A stretch of DNA of 64,000 nt from Pardosa pseudoannulata (GCA_032207245.1 CM063502.1:113308312-113372311), one strand, 5' to 3'. Counted from the stretch's first letter, positions 41,575 to 55,597 are shown. Made by a program: numbers and translations. The notes: a model not told the origin generated them from the letters alone.

Positions 41575-41790
41575 GCTCGTGGTCTTTCTAGTGCTCAAAC
41601 TTTGGCTCTAGGGGTAGCAAGTCAAGCCTATGTGTCATATGCTTCTTGACCTACTTGAGCAAAGTCATACTTTTTTCCATAAGGTGCTCATTAAAACGAA
41701 AGACGTACCCCATGCCTCAATTTGAGCAGCTCATGTCCTTGGCTTGTTCAAAATGCATAAACAACAACAACAAAAGCAACATGAAAGCTA
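41575..41790 (+). mobile_element. SINE-like sequence with ACA tail
   Basis: A segment richer in G+C than its surroundings ends in (ACAACA)n at about 41761-41775, a tail type seen in some SINEs and short LINE fragments. No tRNA-type A or B box is clear at its start and I could not identify a target-site duplication. It could be the 3' part of a longer element. Confidence 0.35.
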
Positions 41791-41971
41791 ATCAAAACTT
41801 CTAACAATTCTGGATGATACGAAAACCTAGTGGGTAGAAAAGGAACAGGATTTATTATTTGTTTGTTTTGTTAAAACAAACACCTTTTTCTTGACATATT
41901 ATAGGTTATTACTGTGAATAAGGAAGAAATAGACTTTTAGTTTATATGCATAGAAAAAGATATATATTTTA

Positions 41972-42292
41972 GGCCCTTGCCACACATCAATCTGTCTGAC
42001 ACATGTGTAAAGTCATGAGTACGTCATGGCTTCAAACGTGGTACGTCATGGCAATAAAGTCATGAGTACATGTTTTACCTATGTTACCATGAGTAAAACA
42101 TGGTTCCTCTCCCCCCCCCCAAAAGAAATAAATTTTACATATGATACCGGTAAATATTACCCAGATTATAGACCTATTTACACGTCAAACTAAACTAAAA
42201 TAAATGGATTGAAAAATTTTCCCAATTACACAAAACATTTCACTATGCAATGTGCTTTTAAACTGAATTCGAGGCTGATGTATGATAAGGCC
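41972..42292. mobile_element. MITE-like element, TTTA-flanked
   Basis: The ends are imperfect inverted repeats: left GGCCCTTGCCACACATCA, right read inward GGCCTTATCATACATCA, flanked by TTTA on both sides. The interior has short repeats of GTCATG / TACGTCATGG, a C-run near 42111-42120 and no coding frame. The terminal GGCC and TTA-type target resemble the element at 37.6 kb, but the interiors differ. Confidence 0.55.
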
Positions 42293-43830
42293 TTTAGTAA
42301 TTTGGTTCATATCTTTTGGTAAAAAATATCTCCTATTCAGAATGAAAATAAATATTTGTATACCGGTTTTATACTAGGTTTATTCAACTCCAGAAAATTT
42401 CTTCATAAAGACCGATGTACTATAACTACAGATTGAATATTCTATAATTATTATAACTGAAAAATCTAAAATTTGAAAAATGTGTCTCATATTACCTCTT
42501 TAGCGAAATACTGAATATTTGAAACGCTTGTAAAAGTTTACAATGTTGTATTTAGTAGATTTTATACCCGAATGCTGACACAGTAAATGTCATAGATGGC
42601 ACAGAAAACCCCTTTCTCTAAAATTAAATAAATTCTTTAAATTGATATAGAACTGTTGTTTAGAAATAGATCAGCAAATTGTCTATGACATCTTAATGAA
42701 AGGAGTAACTAGAAGGTACCGAATGTAAATATCTTCACGTGGTACTATGCTCTTGAGAGACTACTCTTTTCAATACTCAAAAGAATATATATATATATGT
42801 GTGTGTATATATGTATGTTGAATATTTGTCTTTGACATATTACAGTATCTACATTTTGAATGAAGAAAAATGTCTCTATTAATAACATTTGTATATTTTG
42901 TCGCTAGTATGATCAAACGTTCATCAATCTTTTAGATATGTACCAACGCATTCTCTTTAGGTATTACTTAATCAACTTTCATAGAACTGACTGAAAGAAC
43001 ATTAACCAGATTCTCATGTCATCACCTAGTAATAAATATTAATCAGTATGCCATATTAATCTTTCAAAGTAAAACTCCACAAACGAGATTGAAAACATCC
43101 AGTAAGCATTTAATTAAATGAGAGAAGATTTTTATTACAGAAAAAGGATAATGTATACTGATGTAATTTTAGGCTGAAAAGGAAAAGATAACGTTCAAAG
43201 CTTTTCAAATATATGTATAAACCATGTAATTATTTTACTTTGATATGAATTATCTTATATTGAAATACAATATGCCGATATATGTCGTAGTTATTATGCT
43301 AAAAACTAAAAAAATCTTTTTTAAAGCTTTATATTCAGTTTATAATTGTAGCATCAAAATCATTTCATGTATTTTATTTTTGGTCTAAAGTAATCTAATT
43401 AACCGCGATTATATATCCAGAAAATAAATTTATTTAAATAAATTAATTTTATAAACACTTTAGTGATTTAGTTAACTATAAACATTAATGTTTTTTTTAT
43501 TTGTAAAAAATGTATTTTTTCTTATAAACATATATATTATATAGTGTTTTAACAAATAAAAACTTTATATAAAGAATATCCTATTAAATAGAAATATATA
43601 GATAATTTTTATATGGTAACAATAATTAAATAATAAAAATAAAGAATTACAATAATAATATTAAGTTTGTATATTAATATTTTAATTTTTTATATAAATA
43701 TATTATATTATTTAAATTATTTATTTATAAATATATATGTATATATTATATCTTAAATATATATATTATATGTTTTAATTCAATGTGTTTTACATATATA
43801 TAGCATAAACAGAATTTGTACAATATATAC
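42293..43830. other. AT-rich sequence, no gene seen
   Basis: A short (TA)n/(GT)n run lies near 42785-42815. From about 43480 the sequence is almost pure A and T. No frame above background. Confidence 0.55.
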
Positions 43831-43834
43831 ATAT

Positions 43835-43874
43835 GTTATATATATATATATATATCTATATATATATATATATA

Positions 43875-43930
<56 letters not shown>

Positions 43931-43940
43931 ATATTTATAC
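43835..43940. repeat. (TA)n microsatellite
   Basis: Interrupted TA run with GTAT units at its end. Confidence 0.95.
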
Positions 43941-44595
43941 ATATTATGTGTATTATATATATTAAAAAACATATTGAATCTCCAAAATTTAAATACTATT
44001 TCTTTAAATATTAGCTTCTATCACTGTTAAGTCATAACATTTTCAAATTCATTAAATATATGTAACAACTTTTAAATAAATTGTTAAACTTATGGCTTAT
44101 TTATATCGCTCTCTTTTCTTATTCTCCCATAACATCTTTCAGAGTCCATAGATAAAAAGCCACATAATACTAAATTTTGCGGCCTTAGAACAAATTTCTC
44201 TCCCTGTCAGTATTTATTACATCCGACTTTTCTCTCCGTTGCCTCTTAATATCTAACTAAATTTTTATGTTTTTCCTTTTTCTGCACCCCCCTTTACGGT
44301 TTCTGTTGAATTTTGTTTCTAGAAACAAGTTGAACACATTTAATTCCAAACCCTCCATGCATTTAGATAAGTGCAATTTGTAGAGAGTTATTCATTACAA
44401 TTTATTTCCATATGCAAATGAAATGCGGACTGGTCAACAACCTTTTGATTCCCATGAGGTAGAAACTAGGCTCGGTGAATATATGGCTAGGCTCGGAAGA
44501 ATGTATGGGTTATTACATCCAAGAAAACTATTCCTGGTGTAAGATCCTTATAGGACGGGTTACACACATACGCATACGAGAGCGCACACACACGC

Positions 44596-44649
<54 letters not shown>

Positions 44650-45130
44650 TTTACTTAACTTTAATATTTCCTTAAAATCTCCTTTCTCCCATTCTAATTC
44701 TTAAAATATTTTATTTAAATATCTTAATCAAAGTAGCGTTCTCGACTTAAAATTCTTTCGATTCATTTCCCAAAGCTTTCTATACTATGGATGTAAATTT
44801 TCTGTCTATTCAACACGATTCCATGTCACTGAAAAATGGCTTAGCGTTTTTCCTGTTCTTACGCTTAAAGTCGCTGAGTAAGGGGGAAATTCTTTCTGTT
44901 TCGCTTGGGATACCTATGTTCGAGTAGAGTATTTTCGTGTATTTCCTTTGTATGTAATTGTATCGCAAGGATGTCCATTTTAGCAGCTCTGAAATAAAGT
45001 TTTAGTTAAACTTGTGCAGTTCTCTTCAATGTGGCCAGACTGCATTATTCGTATATACTGCTAACTGTTTACTTTCTCCATATAGCAAATAAAATATATA
45101 ACAAGATCTACATAATTATTTATAGAGGAA
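43941..45130. other. AT-rich sequence with a short microsatellite, no gene seen
   Basis: A CACACA / (TA)n run lies at about 44565-44650. The sequence around 44880-45020 is slightly richer in G+C and contains AATAAAG near 44993, but nothing recognisable. Confidence 0.5.
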
Positions 45131-45138
45131 ATAATTGT

Positions 45139-45325
<187 letters not shown>

Positions 45326-45639
45326 TATTACGTCTTTCGTCTCTCAAATTTTATTCTTATTGCCTTAAATATTTCCTTCGAAATGAAGCAAATAGAATGC
45401 CAATTTTTCTCCATGGACACAAAGTTTTCTTTTTCTATCAGTATTTAATGCATTACTCTTTTCTCTACGGTATTTCACAACAAACTAAATGTTTATCCTT
45501 AAAGCATGAATGCTATCAAGGAAATGAGGCAATACAATTGGGTGAAATTGGTTTCACACAGGGTGAAATTTCAGGGGATGTTAAAGATAGAATATTAAAT
45601 CCGAGGATTCTTGGAAAATTTTGTCTGTGGGTTTGAAAT

Positions 45640-46360
45640 CATATAACGTGGGTTATTAGGATCAGGATGTTTTGAATTTATTTATTGTCAGAAGCATCAT
45701 GGAGGAAAAACTTCAGGAATTTAATACAATATTTCAAGATGAGGCTTATGTCATAGTGAACACTTAAATGGAATCTTCAAGAGATGATCAAGAAATACAT
45801 ATTGACAGTATATCTGACTTAAAAACTCTAAATAACTTATTTCCCAGGTTTGCTTTATATACACTAATACAGAGTTTATGTAAAAGTTAAGATAAACTGG
45901 ATGAAAGTGCATACAGGAAAAGTAGATAATGAGACTACTGATTGCAGTAAAAGGCATTTTTGCAAAGAAATATTACTACATAACTGGATTTCCCACACTC
46001 ACTTATTAAATATTATAAAAGAGTAATGGTAAAAAATGGAGTAGTCGATCCCAGAAAAGTTAAAGGGAACACATACATAATAAATAATAAAAGAAATTGA
46101 TCTGGAACTTAAGTACAACAAAACAGTGCTTAGATATTTTGCTACAGTACACAGAAGCTTTCCATGTTGCTTAAATAAAAACGGGAACCCACCTTCTTCA
46201 AAATATGCATGTGCTAAACTAGGTGATCTTCACAACTATAAGAAGAAGAATTTCAGCTTCTCTAAAAGTTACATTAAACTTAGAACAAGTGAAACACTAT
46301 AAGAATATTTTGGAAAGTTTGATAAGAGTAAATATACTTTAAAGCTGGATAACATGTATA
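45640..46360 (+). other. Possible decayed coding sequence, unidentified
   Basis: The plus strand holds two consecutive in-frame pieces separated only by a stop: MEEKLQEFNTIFQDEAYVIV near 45700-45765, then MESSRDDQEIHIDSISDLKT continuing LNNLFPRFALYTLIQSLCKS to about 45890. Further readable scraps (VMVKNGVVDPRKVKGNTYI) occur near 46025-46080 in another register. Amino-acid composition is less K/N/F-biased than random AT-rich frames. No family recognised; it may simply be chance. Confidence 0.25.
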
Positions 46361-46917
46361 CCTTACAAAACACTCATTTTTTTATTTCTTACAATTTTTA
46401 AAATGTAAGATTAAGTTAATTTATATTTTTTAATGTTTCCTTTAAACTGAGAATTTTCTCTGCATTATTCTGGTTAAATCTTAGAGGCTTTTTTATTATT
46501 GCTTTGTATAATCTAATTTGACATTTGAAGATAAGATTTTCTTGAAAAAAATTGTATTTAGTTGACTAAAAATGTTTGATACAAAGATTATTGGGTAAAT
46601 TTTGTGTTCTGTTCTCCAGTTGTAATAATCATGTAACTTTAGAATTAAGTGAAGTTCATTTGTTTCTACTGAGCCTATAGCCATTTTTATGGTGTCATTA
46701 GTGAACAAAGTTGGCTCTTGGTTTCCTTGATTTTTTGTGCTTATGAACCATTCAGAGATATGCCATACTGTGAGAGCTAGTTAGTTCTTAATATCTTACT
46801 AAATTTAATATTTGTTGTGTCTGTTAGCAATCTAAAAAAGGATTTTTCCAGATTTATTTTAGGAAATAAAACACATTTCGATTCAAATTATTGGTGCACA
46901 GTGTCCGTGTGGCCAAG

Positions 46918-46918
<1 letters not shown>

Positions 46919-46960
<42 letters not shown>

Positions 46961-46965
46961 TATGC
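46919..46965. repeat. (TA)n microsatellite
   Basis: Short TA run ending with ACATATATATG. Confidence 0.95.
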
Positions 46966-47334
46966 AATATTAAAATGCCTTATTTACATATTTTAATATT
47001 AATTCAATAACTTTTGTTCATAAAGTACTTTGGGGATTTGCGCAGTAATTATGATTTTTCTCTCCAGACACGCTATAGACTTGATTCAGCCTCTGTCTGT
47101 ACTACTTTAGCCAATAGTTAGCACGTTCTCTTAACATATGGGTATTTTTTATCATGTGATAAATTGTGCTTAGCGATTATTCATAGTCTTTTTACCGGAG
47201 AAATCCTTACTTGAAAAGTGTGTGTGTGCAGGATCACGTTGTCTCTGCACGAGGTTGTAAAAGTGCTTGCCTGTTGTATGGATTTCATGTATCTCACCAG
47301 AAATAAAATGTGTTGGGCTTTTGAGTCTCGCCCA

Positions 47335-47377
47335 TATTATATATATATGTATATATGTATATATGTATATATATATG

Positions 47378-47429
<52 letters not shown>
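47335..47429. repeat. TA to TG microsatellite
   Basis: A (TA)n run with ATGT interruptions passes into a pure (TG)n run of about 16 units. Confidence 0.97.
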
Positions 47430-47430
<1 letters not shown>

Positions 47431-47716
47431 TGCCGACAAAGATGCACACAGATTAACTTTAATCCTAATTTCAAGTTTTTTTTCAGGCAAACTTCTTCGA
47501 TAATTATTCATTTATATTTTGTATAATAAATGTTGTGGCAACGGCGACAGAAGAAGATTCATTTTTTTTTCTGGCAGTCTAATGCGTTGTCTATATAACG
47601 AAATGTGTTAAAGTTTGATCGGTTGTCTTTTTTCCAGTAATAAAATGTTTGTTCGTTTTTTAAACTCTGAATTTTTATTACCTGCTGCACAGTTTCGTGG
47701 GAGTATCAGACTAACA

Positions 47717-47717
47717 C

Positions 47718-47769
<52 letters not shown>
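47717..47769. repeat. (TG)n microsatellite
   Basis: About 26 TG units, with a short TGTATC end. Confidence 0.97.
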
Positions 47770-47899
47770 TGTGTATCATTGGTGTACAAGTAAAATTTAC
47801 CAGTCATCAGACATTGAAAGTCAGGACGATTTTGATCAGTTCTACAACATTTATTCACGTCTTCATTTGTCACAAAATGATTTAGGCTAATTTTCATCT

Positions 47900-50111
47900 A
47901 ATGCAGCTAACTTCTTACCAGAAATGACTGGACTGCTACCTCAAATGCCATTTTGACTTTCCGGTATGCTGACGATATATTAAATTTGTTATTGCTTCAT
48001 ATTAGTATAATAAGAGCAGTAATCGGAAGAGGTTAAATATTAATCAAAATGTTATTTCAACTAAATCTGCATTGTAGTAGCTCAAAAGACAATTTTAAGT
48101 CTAGTTGACCATTTCATTTCATTACACTCTTGCAATAAAGTGCCATATTGAATCGTTAACATTCTGTCAAGTGAAATGAGGTATTACGACATCAAGAGAC
48201 AGGCAAACAAATAGCTAGTTTTGTAAATTGCTCTAAATGAATGAGAGCATTCATGCCAAAAATGTTTCATTTTGAAAGCATTAAGGGCATTTTCAGTAAT
48301 CAACAGACAAATCACGACTGTATTCTTTTAAAAAACGGAATTGCTATATTTAACGGAATAGACTATTTAAACAACTCAAACAATAAGTTTCCTTTTTTAT
48401 TTGGAGATTTTGTGTAATTCCTTACCCTCACCATTAATAAATTATGTTATATTAATAAAAAATGCTAAATTTTCTTGATTTAAAATTAAACTTGAATTAA
48501 AATTAAACAATGAAATGTTTTTGAAGGCTTAAGTAGTCTTTCTGAAAACATCTAACGTTTAGTGTCTTCTCCTATTTAAATGCTGATGAAAAACAGAAAC
48601 ATAATTTAGTGCAATTTAATGCGGGTATATTTTGAACACAATGTAATTAAACTTCATTTTCAGGTACATTAATAACAATTTACGTCTTTTGAAATAGAAT
48701 GAAATTCCACTAGTGGCTTATGCAAAGGTTATATTGTTAGACTGCACAATCATCATAAACAAAAGGTGTGTGTTATGAAAGACGACATATTAAATGATGC
48801 AGTGATGAATGTCTAGCTTTTGGTAAAATTTGTCTGAATGAAAACAAGAGTTCGTTGTATATTATCAGACGAATATGAAAATATTAACGTTATTTAAACA
48901 TTTTAAAGCGTTAAATTAAATGCTTTTCTTAATCATCAATAGCTTATTTTTTAAATATTTATTGTAATAGTATGAATTTATATGTAATAGTTCACAAAAA
49001 TGTATTTAAAATTGAACACAAAATCACAAAGAAAATATCTCTGAATGACTAGCAATCATACCATAACTATTTAATAAATCTCATTAAACTTGCTTTCTTA
49101 CTTATTAATGCGTGAGTGTTTTGAAGCAATTAAAGATATAGTATACAAAATTTTATGGAGCATTATAACTTTTTTCTTTTTAGCTAATCACACTCCATTT
49201 GTTCAAGCATTTATTGCTGTTTCATTATCGTTATAAATTGCATATTAAAACTATTTTGAAAAATTTTCAATCACTCTTTATTTCCAAATGCTAAAAATCA
49301 AAGTAAGTATTCTTGCAATAAAGTAATCACTTGTTTATATCACTTAGAATAATGCTTCAAACTTAAACTAACGCTTTTATTGTGATATTTCTGAAAAACT
49401 GAAAATCGTATTAAAAGAAATTACTTAACTAGTAACGATCAAACCAAAGTTATTGAATATATAAGGAACATAGTAAATCCTTAACCAGCTTTGCACCAGA
49501 ACTTACTTTTAAGCATTAACTTTAATCATGACAAATATATTAATTTATTATGAATATTTACAATTAAATGAGTAAAATGACAAAAAATTTTTATATTTTA
49601 TATAATATTTGATTTTAAATTTGCTACTCATCAGAAAAAGGTTATAATTCAGAATTCTTTAATTACAATTTTACAATGCAAATCAAATTAAATTTAAGGT
49701 ATTCCTCAATATAAAGGGTATATGACATATTCTTTAACCGGCCGTTATCTCTGTAACCGTTGGTTTGTGACATATAATTTATAAAGACTCTTTAAAAAAG
49801 ATAAGCATTTCTTATATAATATTTTGCCTTTTATGATATTCGAGAAAAATACAAAAGCTAAAGTTTTATAGTTTCCACAATTACCTATTATTGCATTCAT
49901 TAAAAATGCTCCCGTTACACGGAAAGCACCAATTCTCTGTGACAAAAATTAAACAATATATTTAAATTCAATCATTGTGAAAACTTAAAGATTTTCTCTT
50001 TTTTATGTGTGTTTAGTTAAAAGATTATTACAGCAATTCTACGTAGAAATCAGTTTGCAATGTACATTTTAAGGTGAAAACGGGGATGGGATTAAAAACT
50101 TATTTTATTTC
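47900..50111. other. AT-rich sequence, no gene seen
   Basis: No frame above background (66 codons at 49745-49945 minus is unremarkable) and no element ends. Confidence 0.55.
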
Positions 50112-50115
50112 TTAA

Positions 50116-50955
50116 CCCATATTGGACCGCTGTCCTATAAACAGGACAGCAAATAAAATTCCATTTAGTAATAAAGTTATAAATATTTTGAGTGGATTTT
50201 ATTTTAACACCTTTAAAATAGACACACTTTAGCATAGTAACAAAAGAAAACTGAGAAATCAAATTATATTGTATTGTAAAATTTATTTTCAGCAACCTCT
50301 TAAAAATTGTCATTTTTTAATCTTTAATTTTATATTTATTATTTTTTTTTTCAAACATTGTGGAGGTTACTTTTAGTTTAAAAACAGAGCTAATAATGTA
50401 TCTGATAGTTTTTGTTGAAAAATATATTTTACACGTGTATTTTGTAAGTATAAAAAAGATGCCCTAAAATTAAGACGACGGTCCAATCCCGATTATTTTT
50501 CCATGAATTCGATATTGCTTTGAGAGTGCACATTATTTTCTTATATTTCAATAAAAACCAGTTCAATTAACTGTTCACACACCTGGACACAACAAGAGGT
50601 AATTACATGTCTATTCTATTCAGTAAAACTGGAGATTTCAAGATAAACTTACTCTCTTACTGCCAGTTCAATAACTGCAAGGGTAAACCAACAACAGTAT
50701 ACTTAAAATGTAATGTTGGACTTTGTTTTGACTATTTCCCCAAATTTGATCTATGAATCAACCTAATGCAATGTAAGTGATATTTGTTAAGCTTTAATAA
50801 TGTATTGGACCTATTTATAGGACATCCAATAACATAAAAATTTAAAAATATTTTTTCAAAATTTTGGTTTTATATACTTAGTTACACCATATTAATGATA
50901 TGGATTAAGTTTTAATAACTTATAGAAATATTTAGTTGGTGTGGTACAATATGGG
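50116..50955. mobile_element. Non-autonomous piggyBac-type element, copy 2
   Basis: An 840-base element flanked by TTAA (50112-50115 and 50956-50959) with CCCATATTGGACC at the left and CCCATATTGTACC read inward from the right. It is the same family and orientation as 19634-20478 and matches it along its whole length with scattered substitutions and small indels. The GCTGTCCT/AGGACAGC hairpin is kept at 50129-50150, while the matching inner motif is partly deleted near 50805. The two copies are 30 kb apart. No transposase is encoded. Confidence 0.87.
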
Positions 50956-50959
50956 TTAA

Positions 50960-52189
50960 ATACAACGTATATCTATTTTCCTATGCTTATGCCATACCGT
51001 TTATAATCAGAGAACCATTCTTCTACTTTGTCGTAAAAAATAGATTTCAATTTGATTTCAACCTCAAGTTACTGTGACAGAGTTGCTTTATATGGAAACA
51101 ATGTATTGTATATCGAAGTATTATAATACCTATAGCTATTTCTCATGATGTAAGTTGATGTAAATACTTAAAAGTAAATTAATGCAAGAGGCTGGTTACA
51201 GACTTTAAAATGTACTCCGTATATTCAGCAAAAATAATTCAGGTGCTAATTCTTAAATGTTTAAAAATCAGCTGAACATGATTTTCAGTTTTACAAGGAC
51301 ATCAAAATAAAAACAGTTAAATGAAACGACCTTTTGTTTTTTCTATAATGATGTCTGAATTATTAATTGAAGAAACATAAACAAAATTTATTACGAGAAA
51401 ACCTTATTTCATTTATAACAACTGAAAACAAACAAAAAAATTGGAAACTTTTCAAAACATAATTAATATCAAATACAAACCCTACTGATTTTAAAATTTA
51501 AATAAGTCACAATCTTATACGTTACTACGTTTGTTTTATTTCTTTAGAAAACAAACTTCAGATTACTATGTGAGATACAGGTGAATAAAGTTTTTGATGC
51601 TTATGAAACTTTAATATAAAACTATTTCGAAACATAATTTATTAAAAGTTTTTTTTTTTTCAAATAAACGTTTGGCTCACATCCAGATCTTATTTCGATA
51701 TATAAGCTAGGAAATTTATTTAATGCAATCATTTGCATTAAATATATATTTTCTTAGACGAATTGTTTTCTTAGACGAATTGTTGTTAGGAATCTAATCG
51801 TTTCCACATAAATCATAAAGTTGAGTTTTTAAGGGTGGAAGGAAACTAGAATCTCAGTGTTTCATTGCCTTCAGAAATATAGAAACAAATTATCATTATT
51901 TTGCCTCAAGAAAATTTTATATTTTTTCAAAACTAAATTAAATGTAGAAGAATGTAGAATGAGATAGAATGAGAATTAATGTAGAAGATTGTAGAATCAA
52001 ACAGAATGAGAATTAATGTAGAAGAATGAAGAATAAGACAGCAAAAATTAAAAACTAAATGTGTAAATGAGACACAATATTTTTGGGGAGGATATTGATG
52101 GTAATTGATTAATATACTGTATAATCAGTCTTACTATTAAATTTTGAGTTGTATATTTAAATGAGAAAATATTTCCTATGCATATATTT
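50960..52189. other. AT-rich sequence with a small minisatellite
   Basis: Three 36-37-base direct repeats starting AATGTAGAAGA(A/T)TG lie at 51941, 51978 and 52015. A short direct repeat, TTTTCTTAGACGAATTGTT, occurs twice near 51750-51785. No gene recognised. Confidence 0.7.
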
Positions 52190-52203
52190 CAGTACAAATG
52201 ACA

Positions 52204-52381
52204 GCCAAAAGCTGGCCTATCGGTTAGATAGCTGATCGTCGATACTAGAATTCGTGGGTTCGAATCCAACTATGGCATGGGCGTTCGTAGCCGTTCGGAA
52301 TCTGCTTTAAGCTGTAGGTCCCGGTTTCATTAGCCCACTTGTGCAAAAGAGTAGACCGTAGCTCTCTAAACCAAACCAAGC
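52204..52381 (+). mobile_element. tRNA-derived SINE with target-site duplication
   Basis: Plus-strand copy of the CCAA-tailed family. The head has an A-box-like TGGCCTATCGG (52213-52223) and a B-box GGTTCGAATCC (52257-52267); the body includes AGCCGTTCGGAATC and the tail is AAACCAAACCAAG. The flanking duplication is CAGTACAAATGACA (52190-52203) and CAGTAGAAATGACA (52382-52395), 13 of 14 bases identical. The length is 178 bases. The 61-codon minus frame here is a shadow of the element. Confidence 0.92.
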
Positions 52382-52395
52382 CAGTAGAAATGACA

Positions 52396-54329
52396 ACAGA
52401 AATATTTTGTTTTTTAACTTATTGTTATATCGCAAAACAAGAATAATCGTAGATGCTAAAATCAAAATAAATGATATATAATATTTATACACTTACACAT
52501 GATCAATCATGGATCAAAATAAACCGTAATATTTTTTTCTAGAATCTTCTTGAAGTTAAGTGTTTTCATCGTAACAAGTACAATAAATTTATAGAGCAAT
52601 GGATTGGTATATTTTAATATTTCATGATAAAGTTCTGCATAAATCACTTTAGTAAAAAAACAATCTGATGAAAAATAGTTTTAATTTTTAACCAAACTGA
52701 GACACTTTATTTTTTTATTTAACAATTATTTACCTCTAGCTTAAAATGTCCGTAATCAATTTTACAATTTTGATAAAAATCTTTAATATTGCTCTTTATA
52801 TTTATACAACATAATCAAAATTTGTATTAAAAAAGTAAATAAATGCCATATCTAATTAAATGTAAAATATCTGTTACTTTGGGCAAAATAACTATTTATA
52901 CGTGTTTTAATGTTTCAACACACCCTGCTTGGGTCCTGCAAACATATTTTAATCAGTACCAGATACGGCACAAGAAATTATAAATTGGATACGAGAAATA
53001 ATATTTAATATAAGTTATCAGAAATATTCCTTTTAATATTGTAATGCAGTACTAAGAAATTCTAAGTTCTAAAATATAAGGCAATTTGTCGCAACGTCAC
53101 GAACTACTATAATGCCCTTCTCATTCATTTTCATGTTTACAACAGACAATAGACAAACAGTAAACTGCCCTTCCGTTCGAAACTAAAGCCAGAATTGTCA
53201 TAATTTGAGAATTTGCCTTACTGCGTGAAATTGCCTTATTGTGTCTACAGTAATCTCCAACAATTTCTCTTTTCGTACTTTAATTAAAAAACTAGTCTAA
53301 AATACATTTGCTTGTATATATTATATCTCATGAAAACTTTTTATATGCATGAAAATTATTGAATACGTCTATTTTTCCTTAAGGTGGTGCACGGATATAG
53401 TATTGATTATTATCAAATATCATAATTTTCATACTAAGATTATGCATGTATATGAAAATATAATAAAAAATGTATAGTAATATAACCCGTAAAGATTTTT
53501 ACAGTCATTGTTGAAAAGTAATTAAGATCAATAAATAATTGCAGGTATATGATTTTAATTTTTTAAAACTACAATAGGTTGCCAAAACTTAGATTAATAT
53601 CCTGTCATTAAACGTCTGTTATAATCAAAACTCTGTTATTAATCTTGTCTACTAAAATAAAACACTTTAAAGATATTCTTTTTAAAAGCTATAATATCAA
53701 AACAGTTTGTCGTACTTAAACAAACTGGGTATGTTAACAACATTTATCTGTTGTTCAAAATTAGTTCTAGATCATTTACTTTTCCTACTTTAGAATTTAC
53801 ATAGCATAAAATTAACTCAATCTTGTGGAAATGACAAAATAATTTAGAGAATAATTGTTACAATCGTGTTTAGCAGCAGGTGTTCATTATTCAAGTGTCA
53901 ATCGATGTTATTAATTCACATATTTACTTATTTCCTAGATAGCTACTCAAAGAAGCCTTTTGAAATTATTTAGCTAAAGTACTGGGATTTTGGCATGGAA
54001 TTAAATAATTGAATTTAAATAACTTTACTTGATATATTCAGCTAATAGAAGCGGAGCTTTTATTTGATTTGTGTGGCTTAACATTTTCATTAAAACTTGT
54101 GTGCTATACTTATAGAAATTTTAAAGTGGTAATATAAGTACTGTAAATGATTCTGTATTTTAAAAAGAATGTAAAAAAAATTAAAGTTCAAAACGTTTTT
54201 TTTTAAATAACTCTGATTAACTATCTATCTATAACACAAAATGAATTTTGAAAGTTCAATGGCTATTCATGATCAAAGTAAGAATAATTATTTTAAAGAG
54301 ATCCATACCACTTTATGCTCAACAGCACA
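52396..54329. other. AT-rich sequence, no gene seen
   Basis: No frame above background. The segment 53080-53280 is slightly less AT-rich but holds no readable protein or element ends. Confidence 0.5.
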
Positions 54330-54810
54330 TGATGTATGACATAACGAAGGGTTTAATTGTATTTCATTTTCCATCCCATCCAGTTGCGTGCACCATTGAT
54401 GATCAAAGGTTAAAACAACTGTCCAAAGTATCTATGTACCTGCTGCTGATTCTACGAGAGGCATGACATGGACCGATTTGATTTAGCTCAACCTGGTAAG
54501 GAGGAGCAAATTCTGCTGTTCGGGATTACCAGGTAGTACATAGAATTGGTTGGTTGGTTGGTTTGGAGTGCTACGGTCTACTTTTTGCAACACGAGGGCT
54601 AATGAGACCGGGACCTACAGCTTAAAGCCGATTACGAACGGCTACGAACATCCATGTCCTTGTGGGATTCGAACCCACGAACTCTGGTACCGAAGGCCAG
54701 CACCCTAACCAATCAGCAAGTACATAGAATAGGCCATCGTGTACCTCGAGTGCGGAAAACGTGTACACACCAAAAGAAACTGTGCCCTTAAAGGAGTACA
54801 ATAGGGTTTA
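54330..54810 (+). other. GC-richer unique patch split by a SINE
   Basis: Outside the SINE, this stretch has noticeably more G+C than the surroundings. It contains short readable plus-strand pieces such as TVQSIYVPAADSTRGMTWTD near 54420-54480 and, past the SINE, HRVPRVRKTCTHQKK. Stops interrupt every frame. It may be a decayed gene or repeat fragment; I do not recognise it. Confidence 0.25.
54547..54718 (-). mobile_element. tRNA-derived SINE with target-site duplication
   Basis: Minus-strand copy of the CCAA-tailed family with a perfect 12-base duplication AGTACATAGAAT (54535-54546 and 54719-54730). The B-box reads GGTTCGAATCC on the minus strand (54665-54675); the A-box is degraded. The tail (CCAA)n is at 54547-54565. 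Most of the body matches the copy at 22.6 kb closely. Confidence 0.93.
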
Positions 54811-55312
54811 AAATATTATTAAAGAAATTCTGCAGAATTGCTTAAATTTAAATAATCGGTACTTACTTCAGCATAGTTACTACCAACCGATATTCCCTTC
54901 ATTTTCCTACATAATCAATCCTTGTTTTAGAAAGAGACGTACTCTAGAAGTATATATGAAAGGATTTGAAAGCAATCTGTTTACAGTAATGTCACTATTG
55001 CTACTAAAATTCTGTGAATTTATTTTAACCAAATGTGTAAATTTATATAGCATTCAATATATCAAATATGAATATTATTTAGATAGTACATTGCCATCTT
55101 GTTTTTATTTACATTCACATATACATAATCTCTTGTACCACGAGTTTAGTTCTTCTATCAGGTGGCTTAATGATGAGCCGTTAAATTCCCAAGGTCTTTT
55201 CTGTTATTGGATGCTTTTTAAAAGTTACATGCAAAGGTTAAAATATATTGAGTTATCAACACTTTTTTTACGTAACCATTTTTGATTATTTTCTTTTTAA
55301 TACCAGTTAAGT

Positions 55313-55316
<4 letters not shown>
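54811..55316. other. AT-rich sequence, no gene seen
   Basis: A 109-codon plus frame at 54956-55285 is the longest outside repeats. It lacks any motif and its length is about what chance would give once in a window of this size and composition. Confidence 0.5.
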
Positions 55317-55386
<70 letters not shown>

Positions 55387-55460
55387 GTATATATTTACAT
55401 GTATTATATAATATTTAAATATATATATAATTATTTATATATATTGTATAATATATATAG

Positions 55461-55515
<55 letters not shown>

Positions 55516-55597
55516 TATTATGTATATATATATATATATTATATATATATATTGTATATATATATATATTATGTATATATATATATATTTATATATA

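Noticed and set aside
44880..45020. Possible LTR (AATAAAG and slightly raised G+C)
   Set aside because: No defined TG/CA ends, no convincing primer-binding site and no second copy.
54956..55285. 109-codon plus frame
   Set aside because: No motif or homology recognised; about one frame this long is expected by chance given the base composition and window length.
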